Of a stretch of 64,000 bases of DNA, positions 1 through 8,811 are shown one piece after another. The notes beneath the pieces were generated by a model. It was not told the DNA's origin and made no database searches. It was given only the letters and a program-made list of their open reading frames with translations. The first letter of the stretch is position 1. Each line of letters starts with the position of its first letter. Source of the DNA: Achromobacter pulmonis (GTDB lineage: Bacteria; Pseudomonadota; Gammaproteobacteria; Burkholderiales; Burkholderiaceae_B); assembly GCF_002885955.2 (NCBI RefSeq), contig NZ_POQS01000006.1:176889-240888 (forward strand). Reading direction: 5' to 3'. Both the position numbers and the translations under genes were made by a program.

Positions 1-149
1 ACGGCCAGCCGCGCCGTGTTCAATGCATGGCGCGCCTCGCTCGGATGCTGCAGCACCACCAGGCGCGTGCGGCATTCAAGCGAGGGAATCAGCGCGCACA
101 GGCAGTGCGACAAGGGGCGCAGGCAGCGCGTGCAAAGTGGGCGTGGCAT
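1..149 (-). CDS. DTW domain protein, N-terminal fragment (probable tRNA-uridine aminocarboxypropyltransferase)
   Basis: Reading the minus strand from an ATG at 149 gives 49 codons that run off the window edge. The fragment begins with a cysteine cluster (C6, C9, C16, C18 in the pattern CxRCxRPxxxCxC), followed around residues 34-49 by QHPSEARHALNTARLA. Both are hallmarks of the DTW domain, whose members (TapT/TuaA) add the 3-amino-3-carboxypropyl group to uridines in tRNA. The cysteines probably bind zinc. The catalytic DTW motif lies outside the window and cannot be checked. No convincing ribosome-binding site precedes the ATG, so the start may differ slightly. The gene diverges from the tRNA-Leu gene. 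Confidence 0.8.
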   Translation of the reverse strand, partial: MPRPLCTRCLRPLSHCLCALIPSLECRTRLVVLQHPSEARHALNTARLA

Positions 150-230
150 GGGGCGACACTATATCTAAAGTTGCAGCCGCCCAACGCGCCAAAAAAATTC
201 CACGAAAAAGTGAAAAAAAGCCGGCACGAC

Positions 231-259
231 TTGCACACTTCTAAAAAAACATGCATAAT
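231..259 (+). promoter_or_regulatory. Candidate promoter of tRNA-Leu
   Basis: TTGCAC (231-236) and CATAAT (254-259) are separated by 17 bases, as expected for a housekeeping sigma promoter. The predicted transcription start lies about 55 bases before the mature tRNA. The surrounding stretch 180-270 is much richer in A and T than its neighbours. Based on motif matching only. Confidence 0.5.
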
Positions 260-320
260 TCTTTTCTCTGCTGCTGAACACGAAACAACGCGAGAGCGAA
301 GTGAAATGTGAAGCGACAGC

Positions 321-405
321 GCCCAGGTGGCGGAATTGGTAGACGCGCATGGTTCAGGTCCATGTGCCGCAAGGTGTGGAGGTTCGAGTCCTCTCCTGGG
401 CACCA
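321..405 (+). tRNA. tRNA-Leu (anticodon CAG)
   Basis: An 85-base type II tRNA with a long variable arm. The acceptor arms GCCCAGG and CCTGGGC pair, the anticodon stem CATGG/CCATG holds the loop TTCAGGT, and the T-arm contains GGTTCGAGTCC. The CCA end is encoded. Anticodon CAG reads CTG, the commonest leucine codon in this GC-rich genome. A Rho-independent terminator follows about 40 bases downstream. Confidence 0.96.
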
Positions 406-446
406 ATTATTACATCACGAGGTACCTGCGTGATGCGCCAAAAAAA

Positions 447-476
447 CCCCGAACGCGTAAGCGTCCGGGGTTTTTT
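447..476 (+). terminator. Rho-independent terminator after tRNA-Leu
   Basis: CCCCGAACGC and GCGTCCGGGG (one mismatch) form a 10-base stem around GTAA, followed by six T. The preceding A-run would let it also act on the minus strand, where the convergent acetyltransferase gene ends at 541. Confidence 0.85.
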
Positions 477-540
477 ATTTGCTTGTCTTCTTCTTTGCCC
501 CTTCGATATTCGGCGGCTCCGACGGAGCCGCCGGGCCGCC

Positions 541-984
541 CTACTTCAACGTGCGCGTCATGACGACGTGCGGAATGCCGGCCTCGACGAACTCCTCGCC
601 TTCGATGCGGAACCCGTGCGCTTCGTAGAAGCCGGCGGCATGCGTCTGCGCGTGCAGCACCAGCATGCGGTGGCCGTCGCCGTGGCCCTGTTCGATCAGG
701 GCGTCGAGCAACTGGCCGCCCACACCCATGCCGCGGGCCCGCTTGTGGACCGCCATGCGGCCGATATGGCCGTCGGGCAACAGCCGCCCGGTGCCCATCG
801 GCGTGCCGTCCGGCCCGTAGGCCACGGCATGCACCGAGACCGCGTCGTCGTCGTCCATTTCGACTTCGGGCGGCACTTTCTGTTCGACCACGAAAACCTC
901 GTGGCGCACAGAATAAGCGTCCTCGCGCAAGCGGTCCCAGGTTCCCAGCGCAATGCGCACCGTAGCTTTTTTATTGGTCGACAT
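541..984 (-). CDS. GNAT family N-acetyltransferase
   Basis: A 147-residue single-domain protein of the Gcn5-related N-acetyltransferase fold, which moves acetyl groups from acetyl-CoA to an amine. The N-terminal half has the pattern VRHEVFVVEQKVPPE seen in the ElaA/YjcF-like branch. The acetyl-CoA loop RARGMGVGG (RxxGxG type) follows a GRMAVHKR strand, and FYEAHGFR near the end is the usual motif B. The substrate cannot be predicted. Two ATGs are possible, at 990 and 984. I chose 984 because the GAGGG ribosome-binding site then lies six bases away, whereas it abuts the 990 ATG. The gene converges on tRNA-Leu and diverges from the EamA gene. Confidence 0.9.
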   Translation of the reverse strand: MSTNKKATVRIALGTWDRLREDAYSVRHEVFVVEQKVPPEVEMDDDDAVSVHAVAYGPDGTPMGTGRLLPDGHIGRMAVHKRARGMGVGGQLLDALIEQGHGDGHRMLVLHAQTHAAGFYEAHGFRIEGEEFVEAGIPHVVMTRTLK

Positions 985-1098
985 GTCCATCCCTCGCGTG
1001 CTGCCTATGAATAAAAGAATCCTACGCCGATTCTCTCAGGGATGAAGATTCCCCAAAAGGGGTACGATCGCAGCTTGCTCCCGCCTCCGCGCCCCGAC

Positions 1099-1992
1099 AT
1101 GCCGCCTGCCGCTCCCCCCGCCTGGCTGAAAGCCGCGCCCGCGCTTTTCCTGCTCCTGTGGTCCAGCGGCTTCGTCGTGCTCAAGGTCGGGCTGGCCTAC
1201 GCCGATCCCATGACGTTCCTGGCGCTGCGCTACGCCTGCGTGGTGCTGATCCTGGCCCCCTTCCTGCTGTTCGCGCGCCCGCCGCTGCCGCGCGCGGCGG
1301 CGGCCTGGGGCCATCTGGCGATGGTCGGCCTGCTGCTGCAGGCGGGCTATTTCTGCTTCACCTACCTGTCGCTCAAGCAAGGCATGTCGGCCGGCGGGCT
1401 GGCGCTGATCGCTTCGCTGCAGCCCATCCTGATCGGCCTGCTGGCCCCGGCCATCGCGCACGAGCGCGTCGACGCGCGGCGCTGGGCCGGCCTGGGCCTG
1501 GGCGTGTCGGGCGCAGCGCTGGTGATCGTGGCCAAGGCCTCGGTCGACGTGCTCTCGCCGCTGGGCCTGCTGTTCGCCATCGGCGCCCTGCTGTCCATCA
1601 CCGGCGGCACGCTGTATGAAAAACGCTACGGCGCCGAGACCCATCCGGCCGTCTCGAATATGGTGCAGTACGCGGTCGGCCTGGCCGTGACCGCGCCGCT
1701 GGCCTTCTGGCTGGAGCCGATGCGCATCGAGTGGACCGGCGCGCTGTGGGCCTCGCTGGTCTATCTGGTGCTGTGCAATTCGCTGGTGGCCATCACCCTG
1801 CTGCTGACCATGATCCGGCATGGCGAGGCCTCGCGCGTGTCGGCGCTGTTCTTCCTGGTCCCGCCGTGCACCGCGCTCATCGCGCTGGCGGTGCTGGACG
1901 AAGCCATCCCGGCGCTGGCCTGGCCCGGCATGGCCCTGGCCGCGCTGGGCATCCTGCTGGTGACGCGCGCCCGCAAGGCGGGTCCGCGCTAG
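1099..1992 (+). CDS. EamA/DMT family transporter
   Basis: A 297-residue integral membrane protein with about ten hydrophobic segments arranged as two EamA repeats. The first begins FLLLWSSGFVVLKVGL and the second around GLLFAIGALLSITGG. Members of the drug/metabolite transporter superfamily export amino acids, metabolites or drugs, but the substrate here is unknown. An upstream in-frame ATG at 1042 would add 19 hydrophilic residues. I prefer 1099, because the membrane region starts soon after it. The AEC carrier follows 27 bases downstream on the same strand, so the two could be co-transcribed. Confidence 0.85.
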   Translation: MPPAAPPAWLKAAPALFLLLWSSGFVVLKVGLAYADPMTFLALRYACVVLILAPFLLFARPPLPRAAAAWGHLAMVGLLLQAGYFCFTYLSLKQGMSAGGLALIASLQPILIGLLAPAIAHERVDARRWAGLGLGVSGAALVIVAKASVDVLSPLGLLFAIGALLSITGGTLYEKRYGAETHPAVSNMVQYAVGLAVTAPLAFWLEPMRIEWTGALWASLVYLVLCNSLVAITLLLTMIRHGEASRVSALFFLVPPCTALIALAVLDEAIPALAWPGMALAALGILLVTRARKAGPR

Positions 1993-2019
1993 AATGAGCG
2001 CCCTCCCGCTAGCCTGCTC

Positions 2020-2964
2020 ATGAACGCCGTCATTACCGCCGCCCTGCCGGTTTTCGCCCTGATCCTGACCGGCTGGCTGGCCGCCCGCTGGCGCATCCTG
2101 GGTCCGGCCGCCACCGACGCGCTGAACCGCTACGTCGTCTACCTGTCGCTGCCGGCGCTGCTGTTTCGCGCCATGACGCAGGTGAACCTGGCCCAGGCCG
2201 CGCACTGGGATTTCGCCGCCGCCTTCGCCGGCGGCATCGCCGTCACCTTCCTCGCTTCGTTCCTGGGCGCGCGCCGCAGCCAGCCCGCGCTGACCGACCG
2301 CAGCATCCAGGGCCTGGCCGCCTCCTACGCCAACGCCGGCTACATGGGCATACCGCTATGCCTGGCGCTGTTCGGCGCCGAGAGCCTGGCGCCCGCCACC
2401 TTCACCACGCTGCTCACCGCCAGCGTGCTGTTCGGCTTCGCCATCGCGCTGATCGAGTTCGACCGCCAGCAGGCTCCCGGCATAGGCGCCACGCTGCTGA
2501 AGGTCGGGCGCGCGCTGATGCGCAACCCGCTGCTGGCCGCGCCGATGCTGGGCCTGGCCTGGGCCTATACCGGCCAGCCGCTGCCCGAAGGCCTGGACCG
2601 CTACGTCGCGCTGCTGGGCGCCTCGGCCAGCCCCTGCGCGCTGGTCACAATAGGCCTGTTCCTGGCGCAGACCGAGACCGCCAGTTCCGGCCCCGGCGTG
2701 CTGCGCCTGGTCTGCGGCAAGCTGCTGCTGCAGCCCGCCGTGACCGCGCTGCTGGCGTTCTACGTGTTCACCATGCCGCCCATGTGGGCCTGGACCGCCG
2801 TGCTGATGAGCGCCCTGCCCATCGGCACCGGCCCTTTCATGCTGGCCGCCATGTACGGCCGCGACGCGCGCGTGACCTCGCGCGCCATCCTGGTCAGCAC
2901 CGTCGCCTCGGTGCTGACCGTCAGCCTGCTGGTCGCCTGGATCAGCGCCCATCCCTTACTGTGA
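2020..2964 (+). CDS. AEC family transporter (auxin efflux carrier-like permease)
   Basis: A 314-residue membrane protein with about ten transmembrane segments in two halves, starting VFALILTGWLAARWRILG and containing YVVYLSLPALLFRAM, both typical of the AEC (PIN-like) family. Bacterial members such as MdcF or MleP move carboxylates. The substrate of this one is unknown. The stop codon overlaps a GTG at 2961 that is in frame with the arsB-like gene, so the two genes may be translationally coupled. Confidence 0.87.
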   Translation: MNAVITAALPVFALILTGWLAARWRILGPAATDALNRYVVYLSLPALLFRAMTQVNLAQAAHWDFAAAFAGGIAVTFLASFLGARRSQPALTDRSIQGLAASYANAGYMGIPLCLALFGAESLAPATFTTLLTASVLFGFAIALIEFDRQQAPGIGATLLKVGRALMRNPLLAAPMLGLAWAYTGQPLPEGLDRYVALLGASASPCALVTIGLFLAQTETASSGPGVLRLVCGKLLLQPAVTALLAFYVFTMPPMWAWTAVLMSALPIGTGPFMLAAMYGRDARVTSRAILVSTVASVLTVSLLVAWISAHPLL

Positions 2965-2978
2965 CGTCCGACCCTTCG

Positions 2979-4259
2979 ATGCTTGCCGCCGCCGCGATCT
3001 TCATCCTCACCATCACGCTCGTCATCTGGCAGCCCCGGGGCCTGTCCATCGGCTGGAGCGCATTGCTGGGCGCGGCGCTGGCGCTGGCCACCGGCGTGGT
3101 CCAGTTCGCCGACATCGGCGAAGTCTGGCGCATCGTCTGGAACGCCACCGCGACCTTCATCGCCATCATCGTCACCAGCCTGATCCTGGACGAGGCCGGC
3201 TTCTTCGAATGGTCGGCACTGCACGTGGCGCGCTGGGGCGGCGGCCGCGGCCGGCTGCTGTTCGTGCTCATCGTGCTGCTCGGCGCGGCCGTCTCGGCGC
3301 TGTTCGCCAACGACGGCGCGGCCCTGATCCTCACCCCCATCGTCATGGAAATGCTGCTGGCGCTGGGCTTCGGCCCCGGCGCCTCGCTGGCCTTCGTGAT
3401 GGCCGCGGGCTTCATCGCCGACACCGGCAGCATCGCGCTGATCGTGTCCAACCTGGTCAATATCGTGTCGGCCGATTTCTTCGGCATCGGCTTCGGCCAG
3501 TACGCCTCGGTGATGCTGCCGGTCAACCTGATGGCGGTGGCCTCGACCCTGGCCGTGCTGCTGCTGTACTTCCGCAAAAGCATTCCGCCGCGTTACGACG
3601 TGGCCCAGCTGCCGGCGCCTGCCAGCGCCATCCGCGACCTGACCACGTTCCGCGCCGGCTGGGTGGTGCTGGGGCTGCTGCTGACGGGCTTTTTCGTGCT
3701 GGAGCCCATGGGCATCCCGGTCAGCGCCATCGCCGCCGCGGGCGCGCTGGGACTGCTGCTGATCGCGGGCCGCCAGCATATCGTGGGCACGCGGCGCATC
3801 ATGCGCGAAGCGCCCTGGCACATCGTGGTCTTTTCGCTGGGCATGTACCTGGTGGTCTACGGGCTGCGCAACGCCGGCCTGACCGACTACCTGGCGCAGG
3901 TGCTGGAGCGCTGCGCCCAGCATGGCCTGTGGGGCGCGGCGCTGGGCACCGGCCTCATCACGGCCTTTCTGTCGTCCATCATGAACAACCTGCCCACGGT
4001 GCTGGTGGGCGCGCTGTCGATCGCCGACACCAGCGCCACCGGCCCGGTGCGCGACGCCATGATCTACGCCAACATCATCGGCAGCGACCTGGGCCCCAAG
4101 ATCACGCCCATCGGCAGCCTGGCGACGCTGCTATGGCTGCACGTGCTGGCGCGCAAGGGCCTGCGCATCACCTGGGGCTATTACTTCCGCGTCGGCATCG
4201 TGCTGACCGTGCCGGTGCTGCTGCTGACGCTGGCCGCGCTGGTCTGGCGGCTGCAATAG
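2979..4259 (+). CDS. arsB: ArsB-like arsenite/antimonite efflux pump
   Basis: A 426-residue permease of the ArsB family, which expels arsenite or antimonite from the cytoplasm using the proton motive force. The N-terminus (MLAAAAIFILTITLVIWQPR, then GLSIGW) and internal motifs such as FANDGAALILTPI, MAAGFIADTGSIALIVSNLVN, SIMNNLPTVL and NIIGSDLGPKITPIGSLATLLWL agree closely with E. coli ArsB. I placed the start at the ATG at 2979 because it matches that N-terminus. A GTG at 2961, overlapping the previous stop, is an alternative. No arsR, arsC or arsH is visible nearby, which is unusual for an ars pump. Confidence 0.9.
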   Translation: MLAAAAIFILTITLVIWQPRGLSIGWSALLGAALALATGVVQFADIGEVWRIVWNATATFIAIIVTSLILDEAGFFEWSALHVARWGGGRGRLLFVLIVLLGAAVSALFANDGAALILTPIVMEMLLALGFGPGASLAFVMAAGFIADTGSIALIVSNLVNIVSADFFGIGFGQYASVMLPVNLMAVASTLAVLLLYFRKSIPPRYDVAQLPAPASAIRDLTTFRAGWVVLGLLLTGFFVLEPMGIPVSAIAAAGALGLLLIAGRQHIVGTRRIMREAPWHIVVFSLGMYLVVYGLRNAGLTDYLAQVLERCAQHGLWGAALGTGLITAFLSSIMNNLPTVLVGALSIADTSATGPVRDAMIYANIIGSDLGPKITPIGSLATLLWLHVLARKGLRITWGYYFRVGIVLTVPVLLLTLAALVWRLQ

Positions 4260-4294
4260 GCCCCGCCCGCTTTATTATTTTTAGTTATTTGGAA

Positions 4295-4326
4295 CGCATT
4301 AATTGATGATTTGAGATATTAATGCG
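4295..4326. promoter_or_regulatory. Perfect 9-base inverted repeat upstream of the YeeE/YedE gene
   Basis: CGCATTAAT (4295-4303) and ATTAATGCG (4318-4326) are exact inverted copies separated by 14 bases, in an AT-rich patch between arsB and the sulfur transporter gene that starts at 4405. The half-site centres are 23 bases apart, about two helical turns, as in an operator for a dimeric regulator. Which regulator binds is unknown. Confidence 0.45.
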
Positions 4327-4404
4327 CCCCCTTAGACTTTCAACCATCTCACGGGTGCGTCCACGCGCCCGTTTGCATTTCTACGTTTATCCCGGGACTC
4401 GCCC

Positions 4405-5631
4405 ATGAGCAGCAACGCCTCGACCCTACCCCTGCCCCCAGCGGCCCTGCCGCCGATCCGCATCAACCGCAAGCCGCTGTGGATCGCCCTGCTGCTGGTG
4501 CTGGCCGGCGCCCTGTACCTGAACCAGACCGTGAGCTGGCGCCAGGGCGCGCTGTGGATCGTCGGCGCCCTGCTGGGCGTGACCCTGTACCACGCCTCCT
4601 TCGGTTTCACCCAGGCCTGGCGCGTCTTCGTCTCGGACCGCCGCGGCGCCGGGCTGCGCGCGCAGATGCTGATGCTGGCCGCGGGCGTGCTGCTGTTCTT
4701 CCCGTTCCTGGCCGCGGGTTCGCTGTTCGGCCAGCCGGTCAGCGGCTTCGTCTCGCCGCCGGGCGTGTCGGTGGTGCTGGGCGCTTTCCTGTTCGGCATC
4801 GGCATGCAGCTGGGCGGCGGCTGCGCCTCGGGCACGCTGTTCGCCGTCGGCGGCGGCAATACCCGCATGCTGGTCACGCTGCTGTTCTTCATCGTCGGTT
4901 CGGTCATCGCGACCGCCCACTTCGGCTGGTGGTCCAATCTGCCCGCGCTGGCGCCCACCTCGCTGATCAAGACCTGGGGGCTGGCCCCGGCGCTCCTGGC
5001 CAACCTGGCCGTGTTCGCGCTGATCGCCTGGGCCGTCACGGCGCTGGAAAAGCGCCGCCACGGCCACGTCATTTCCTTCGCCGCGCGCACCGCCCGTCCG
5101 GGCTCGCTGCTGCAGGGGCCGTGGCCGCTGATCTGGGGCGGCGTGGCCCTGGTGGCGCTGAACTTCGCCACGCTGGCGCTGGCCGGCCGCCCCTGGGGCA
5201 TCACCTCGGCCTTCGCGCTGTGGGGCGCCAAGGCCCTGGACGCCGCCGGCGGCGACGTGGCCACCTGGGCCTACTGGGCCAAGCAGCCGTCGCTGGGCGC
5301 GCCGCTGCGCCAGGACGTCACCACGGTCATGGACATCGGCCTGATGCTGGGCGCGCTGGCCGCGGCCAGCGCCGCCGGCAAGTTCGCGCCCGTCTGGAAG
5401 GTGCCGGCCCGTTCGCTGGCCGGCGCGGTGATCGGCGGCCTGCTGCTGGGCTACGGCGCGCGCCTGGCCTTCGGCTGCAACATCGGCGCCTACTTCAGCG
5501 GCATCCTGTCGGGCAGCCTGCACGCCTGGCTGTGGCTGCCCGCCGCCTTCGCCGGCAGCGCCCTGGGCGTGCGGCTGCGCCCGGCCTTCGGCCTGGCCGT
5601 GGAAAAGACGCCGTCGGCATCCAGCTGCTGA
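4405..5631 (+). CDS. YeeE/YedE family sulfur-compound transporter
   Basis: A 408-residue membrane protein of the YeeE/YedE (TsuA-like) family, whose studied members import thiosulfate or move other sulfur species. It has many hydrophobic segments and the family's conserved cysteine motifs, GMQLGGGCASGTLFAVGGG in the first half and AFGCNIGAYFSGI near the end. In the TsuA structure, such cysteines form the transport path. The gene stands alone after a 145-base AT-rich gap holding an inverted repeat. No TusA-like partner is seen nearby. A direct role in thiosulfate uptake is inferred from the family only. Confidence 0.88.
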   Translation: MSSNASTLPLPPAALPPIRINRKPLWIALLLVLAGALYLNQTVSWRQGALWIVGALLGVTLYHASFGFTQAWRVFVSDRRGAGLRAQMLMLAAGVLLFFPFLAAGSLFGQPVSGFVSPPGVSVVLGAFLFGIGMQLGGGCASGTLFAVGGGNTRMLVTLLFFIVGSVIATAHFGWWSNLPALAPTSLIKTWGLAPALLANLAVFALIAWAVTALEKRRHGHVISFAARTARPGSLLQGPWPLIWGGVALVALNFATLALAGRPWGITSAFALWGAKALDAAGGDVATWAYWAKQPSLGAPLRQDVTTVMDIGLMLGALAAASAAGKFAPVWKVPARSLAGAVIGGLLLGYGARLAFGCNIGAYFSGILSGSLHAWLWLPAAFAGSALGVRLRPAFGLAVEKTPSASSC

Positions 5632-5711
5632 GAAACAGTATTCCGGTTTTCGCCCGCTAGGGGCGCCGAGGCTGGTGTATGGTTGCTCCATCCCGAAATA
5701 CGGAGATGGAC

Positions 5712-7382
5712 ATGAGCTGGATTTTCGGCCGCTACACGGCTTTTCTGTTGACCCTGGCGGGCGCGGCGGTCACCGCCGCGCTGGCCTACGCGAGCTCGGC
5801 CTGGTGGCTGTGGATCGCCGTGCCGCTGGCGCTGCTGGGCGCGCTCGGCGTCTATGACCTGATCCAGACCCGCCACGCCATCCGGCGCAACTATCCGGTG
5901 CTGGGCAATCTGCGCTTCCTGTTCGAATTCATCCGGCCGGAAATCCGCCAGTACTTCCTCGAAGACGACACCCAGGCCGCGCCGTTCTCGCGGGCGCAGC
6001 GCTCCATCGTCTACCAGCGCGCCAAGCGCGAGATCGACAAGCGTCCCTTCGGCACCCAGCAGGACGTCTACGGCGACCAGTACGAATGGATCAACCATTC
6101 CATGTCGCCCTCGCGCATCGACGACACCGACTTCCGCGTCACCGTGGGCGGCCCGGAATGCAAGCAGCCCTATTCCATGTCGGTGTTCAACATCTCGGCC
6201 ATGAGCTTCGGCGCGCTGTCGGCCAACGCCGTGCTGGCGCTGAACGAAGGCGCGCGCCAGGGCGACTTCGCGCACGACACCGGCGAAGGCGGCATCAGCC
6301 GCTACCACCGCCAGCCCGGCGGCAGCCTGGTGTGGAACATCGGCTCGGGCTACTTCGGCTGCCGCGACGCGCAGGGCGCGTTCTCGGAAGAAGCCTTCGT
6401 CAAGAACGCCTGTACGCCGCAGGTCAAGATGATCGAGATCAAGCTGTCGCAGGGCGCCAAGCCCGGCCACGGCGGCATCCTGCCGGCGGGCAAGGTCACG
6501 CCCGAGATCGCCGAGGCCCGCGGCGTGGCGCCGTGGCAGGACTGCAATTCGCCGGCCACCCACTCGGCCTTCGACTCGCCCATCGGCCTGATGAAATTCG
6601 TGGCGCGCCTGCGCGAGCTGTCCGGCGGCAAGCCGGTGGGCTTCAAGTTCTGCGTGGGCCATCCCTGGGAATGGTTCGCCATCGTCAAGGCCATGCTGGA
6701 GACCGGCATCACGCCCGACTTCATCGTGGTCGACGGCGCCGAAGGCGGCACCGGCGCGGCGCCCGTCGAATTCGTGGACCATGTCGGCACGCCGCTGCGC
6801 GAAGCGCTGCGCCTGGTGCACAACACCCTGATCGGCGTGAACCTGCGCGACCGCATCAAGCTGGGCGCCTCGGGCAAGATCATCACCGCCTTCGACATGG
6901 CGCGCGTCATGGCGATGGGCGCCGACTGGTGCAACGCCGCGCGCGGCTTCATGTTCGCCGTCGGCTGCATCCAGGCCCAGGCCTGCCATACCGGCAAATG
7001 CCCCACCGGCGTCACCACCCAGGACCCGCTGCGCCAGCGCGCGCTAGTGGTGCCCGACAAGGCGCAGCGCGTGGCCAACTTCCATCGCAACACGCTGCAT
7101 GCGCTGGCGGAGCTGCTGGCCGCGGCCGGCCTGACGCATCCGGGCCAGCTGCGCCCCCACCACATCGCGCGGCGCATTTCGTCCAGCGAGATCCGGCTGC
7201 TGTCGGCGCTGTTTCCCGAGCTGACCCCGGGCGAGCTGCTGCGCGGCGAATTCCGCCACCAGGTGTTTCGCGCCGGCTGGGCCATGGCGCAGGCCCATTC
7301 GTTCCAGCCGACCCACGACATCCCCACGGCCCTGGAACTGGCGCGCGCGATGCAGGCGGCGCCGGCCCCCGGCCGCGCCTGA
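5712..7382 (+). CDS. FMN-binding glutamate synthase family protein (membrane-anchored)
   Basis: A 556-residue protein with two N-terminal hydrophobic segments (within residues 5-45), followed by the glutamate synthase central/FMN barrel domain. Visible family motifs are MSFGALSANAVLALNEGA, HDTGEGGISRYH, GAKPGHGG, VDGAEGGTGAAP and a cysteine cluster near CIQAQACHTGKCPTGV that may hold an iron-sulfur centre. It lacks the glutamine amidotransferase domain of true glutamate synthase, so its donor and acceptor are uncertain. I chose the ATG at 5712 because GGAG (5702-5705) is six bases upstream. The ATG at 5706 abuts it. The neighbouring genes give no pathway. Confidence 0.9.
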   Translation: MSWIFGRYTAFLLTLAGAAVTAALAYASSAWWLWIAVPLALLGALGVYDLIQTRHAIRRNYPVLGNLRFLFEFIRPEIRQYFLEDDTQAAPFSRAQRSIVYQRAKREIDKRPFGTQQDVYGDQYEWINHSMSPSRIDDTDFRVTVGGPECKQPYSMSVFNISAMSFGALSANAVLALNEGARQGDFAHDTGEGGISRYHRQPGGSLVWNIGSGYFGCRDAQGAFSEEAFVKNACTPQVKMIEIKLSQGAKPGHGGILPAGKVTPEIAEARGVAPWQDCNSPATHSAFDSPIGLMKFVARLRELSGGKPVGFKFCVGHPWEWFAIVKAMLETGITPDFIVVDGAEGGTGAAPVEFVDHVGTPLREALRLVHNTLIGVNLRDRIKLGASGKIITAFDMARVMAMGADWCNAARGFMFAVGCIQAQACHTGKCPTGVTTQDPLRQRALVVPDKAQRVANFHRNTLHALAELLAAAGLTHPGQLRPHHIARRISSSEIRLLSALFPELTPGELLRGEFRHQVFRAGWAMAQAHSFQPTHDIPTALELARAMQAAPAPGRA

Positions 7383-7386
7383 GCCG

Positions 7387-8796
7387 CTAGAGCCAGCGCT
7401 CGAACATGCGCGAGAAAAACTCCATGGAACGGTCTTTCACGCCCCGGGCCTGCCAGGCCTCGGGCGTGATGCGCACCGAATCGGCGACGTCGCGCTGGAA
7501 CAGCGCCTCCATTTCGCCGGCGAAGTCAGGCCCCAGCACCACCGCGTTGATTTCGTAGTTCAGCGCGAAACTGCGCCAGTCCATATTGCTGGACCCCACG
7601 GTGGACCAGACCCCGTCGACCACCGCGGTCTTGGCGTGCAGCAAGGCGTCGCGCCGTTCATAGAGCTTGACGCCGGCCTCCAGCAGGTCGGCGTAATGCG
7701 AGCGCCCGGCATGGAACACCAGTGACGAATCGCTGAAGCCCGGCAGCACCAGCACCACGTCGACCCCGCGCCGCGCGGCCGCCGTCAGCACGTCGATGAA
7801 GGCCGGGTCCGGCACGAAGTACGCCATCGTGATGTGTATGTATTTCTGCGCGCTTTCGAACGCCGACATCAGCGTCAGGTACACCGTGTAGCCATCGCTG
7901 CGGTCCGGCTGGTTGGCCAGTATCCGCACGCTGGTGTCGCCCGCGGCCGGCGCGACGTAGGCGTCGCCGCCTTTCAGCGGTTCCTTGGTCTGCGACTCCC
8001 AGCCGGTCCGGATGACGGCCTCCAGCTCGGCCACCGCCGGCCCCTCGATGCGCAGATGCGTGTCGCGCCAGGGCGCGGTCCGCGCGTCGCCGGCCGCGGC
8101 GGCGTCGGACTTGCCCGATCCCGAACTCGACCCCGGCGAGGACTCGTACACGCTGCTGACGTTCAGCCCGCCCAGATAGCCCACCTTGCCGTCGACCACC
8201 AGCACCTTGCGGTGATTGCGCTGGTTCGGCGACCAGCCGGCGCGCGCCAGCGCCGGATTGACCGGATTGAAGACCGCCACCTGCACGCCCGCATCGCGCA
8301 GGCGGTCGAACAGCGCGTCGGGCGTCTTGATCGTCCCGATCGCATCGACCATCAGCGACACCTCGGCGCCGCGCGCGCGCGCCGCGATCAGCGCATCGGC
8401 GAAGCGCGAACCCTCGGTGTCGTCATCGAAGATGTAGGTCTCCATGTGCACGTAGCGGCGCGCCTGGCCGATGGATTGCAGCATGGCCCGATAGGTGCTG
8501 GGCCCGTCGGCCAGCAGCCGGACACGATTGCCCGGCACCAGCGGCGCGCCGCTGACCGCCTGTTCGACGGCGAGGTGGCGCGCCAGGAAATCGTCCTTGG
8601 GCGTGCGCGGGTCGGCGCTGATGCCCTGGCTGCGGCGATAGCTGTCGAGCGCCGCGTCGGCCGACTGGCTGGCCTGCGCGGCGCGCGCCTCGCGCTCGGC
8701 GGAATCCGGCACGCTGGCGCAGCCGGCCAGCAGCATGGCGCAGGCCAGCGCCAGGGCGCGCGCCCACGGCCGGGCGCAGGCCGCAGACGGCCTCAT
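7387..8796 (-). CDS. Phospholipase D / cardiolipin synthase-like lipoprotein
   Basis: A 469-residue protein with two HKD motifs, HRKVLVVDG starting at H195 and HAKTAVVDG starting at H387, which together make the phospholipase D active site. The N-terminus is a lipoprotein signal ending LLAGC with the lipid-bearing cysteine at residue 26, so the enzyme should be membrane-anchored outside the cytoplasm. The ClsC/YmdC-like branch has this two-domain layout and makes cardiolipin from phospholipids. Cardiolipin synthase activity is an inference, since hydrolysis is also possible. A Ser/Gly-rich linker (SSPGSSSGSGKSDAAAAGD) sits between the two halves. The DUF883 gene lies 15 bases upstream on the same strand, which suggests an operon. 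Confidence 0.88.
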   Translation of the reverse strand: MRPSAACARPWARALALACAMLLAGCASVPDSAEREARAAQASQSADAALDSYRRSQGISADPRTPKDDFLARHLAVEQAVSGAPLVPGNRVRLLADGPSTYRAMLQSIGQARRYVHMETYIFDDDTEGSRFADALIAARARGAEVSLMVDAIGTIKTPDALFDRLRDAGVQVAVFNPVNPALARAGWSPNQRNHRKVLVVDGKVGYLGGLNVSSVYESSPGSSSGSGKSDAAAAGDARTAPWRDTHLRIEGPAVAELEAVIRTGWESQTKEPLKGGDAYVAPAAGDTSVRILANQPDRSDGYTVYLTLMSAFESAQKYIHITMAYFVPDPAFIDVLTAAARRGVDVVLVLPGFSDSSLVFHAGRSHYADLLEAGVKLYERRDALLHAKTAVVDGVWSTVGSSNMDWRSFALNYEINAVVLGPDFAGEMEALFQRDVADSVRITPEAWQARGVKDRSMEFFSRMFERWL

Positions 8797-8811
8797 GATG
8801 GAGAAACGGGA

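Noticed and set aside
23..311. Plus-strand frames of 73 and 94 codons near the left edge
   Set aside because: They oppose the DTW-domain fragment and run through the tRNA-Leu promoter region, with no ribosome-binding site or motif.
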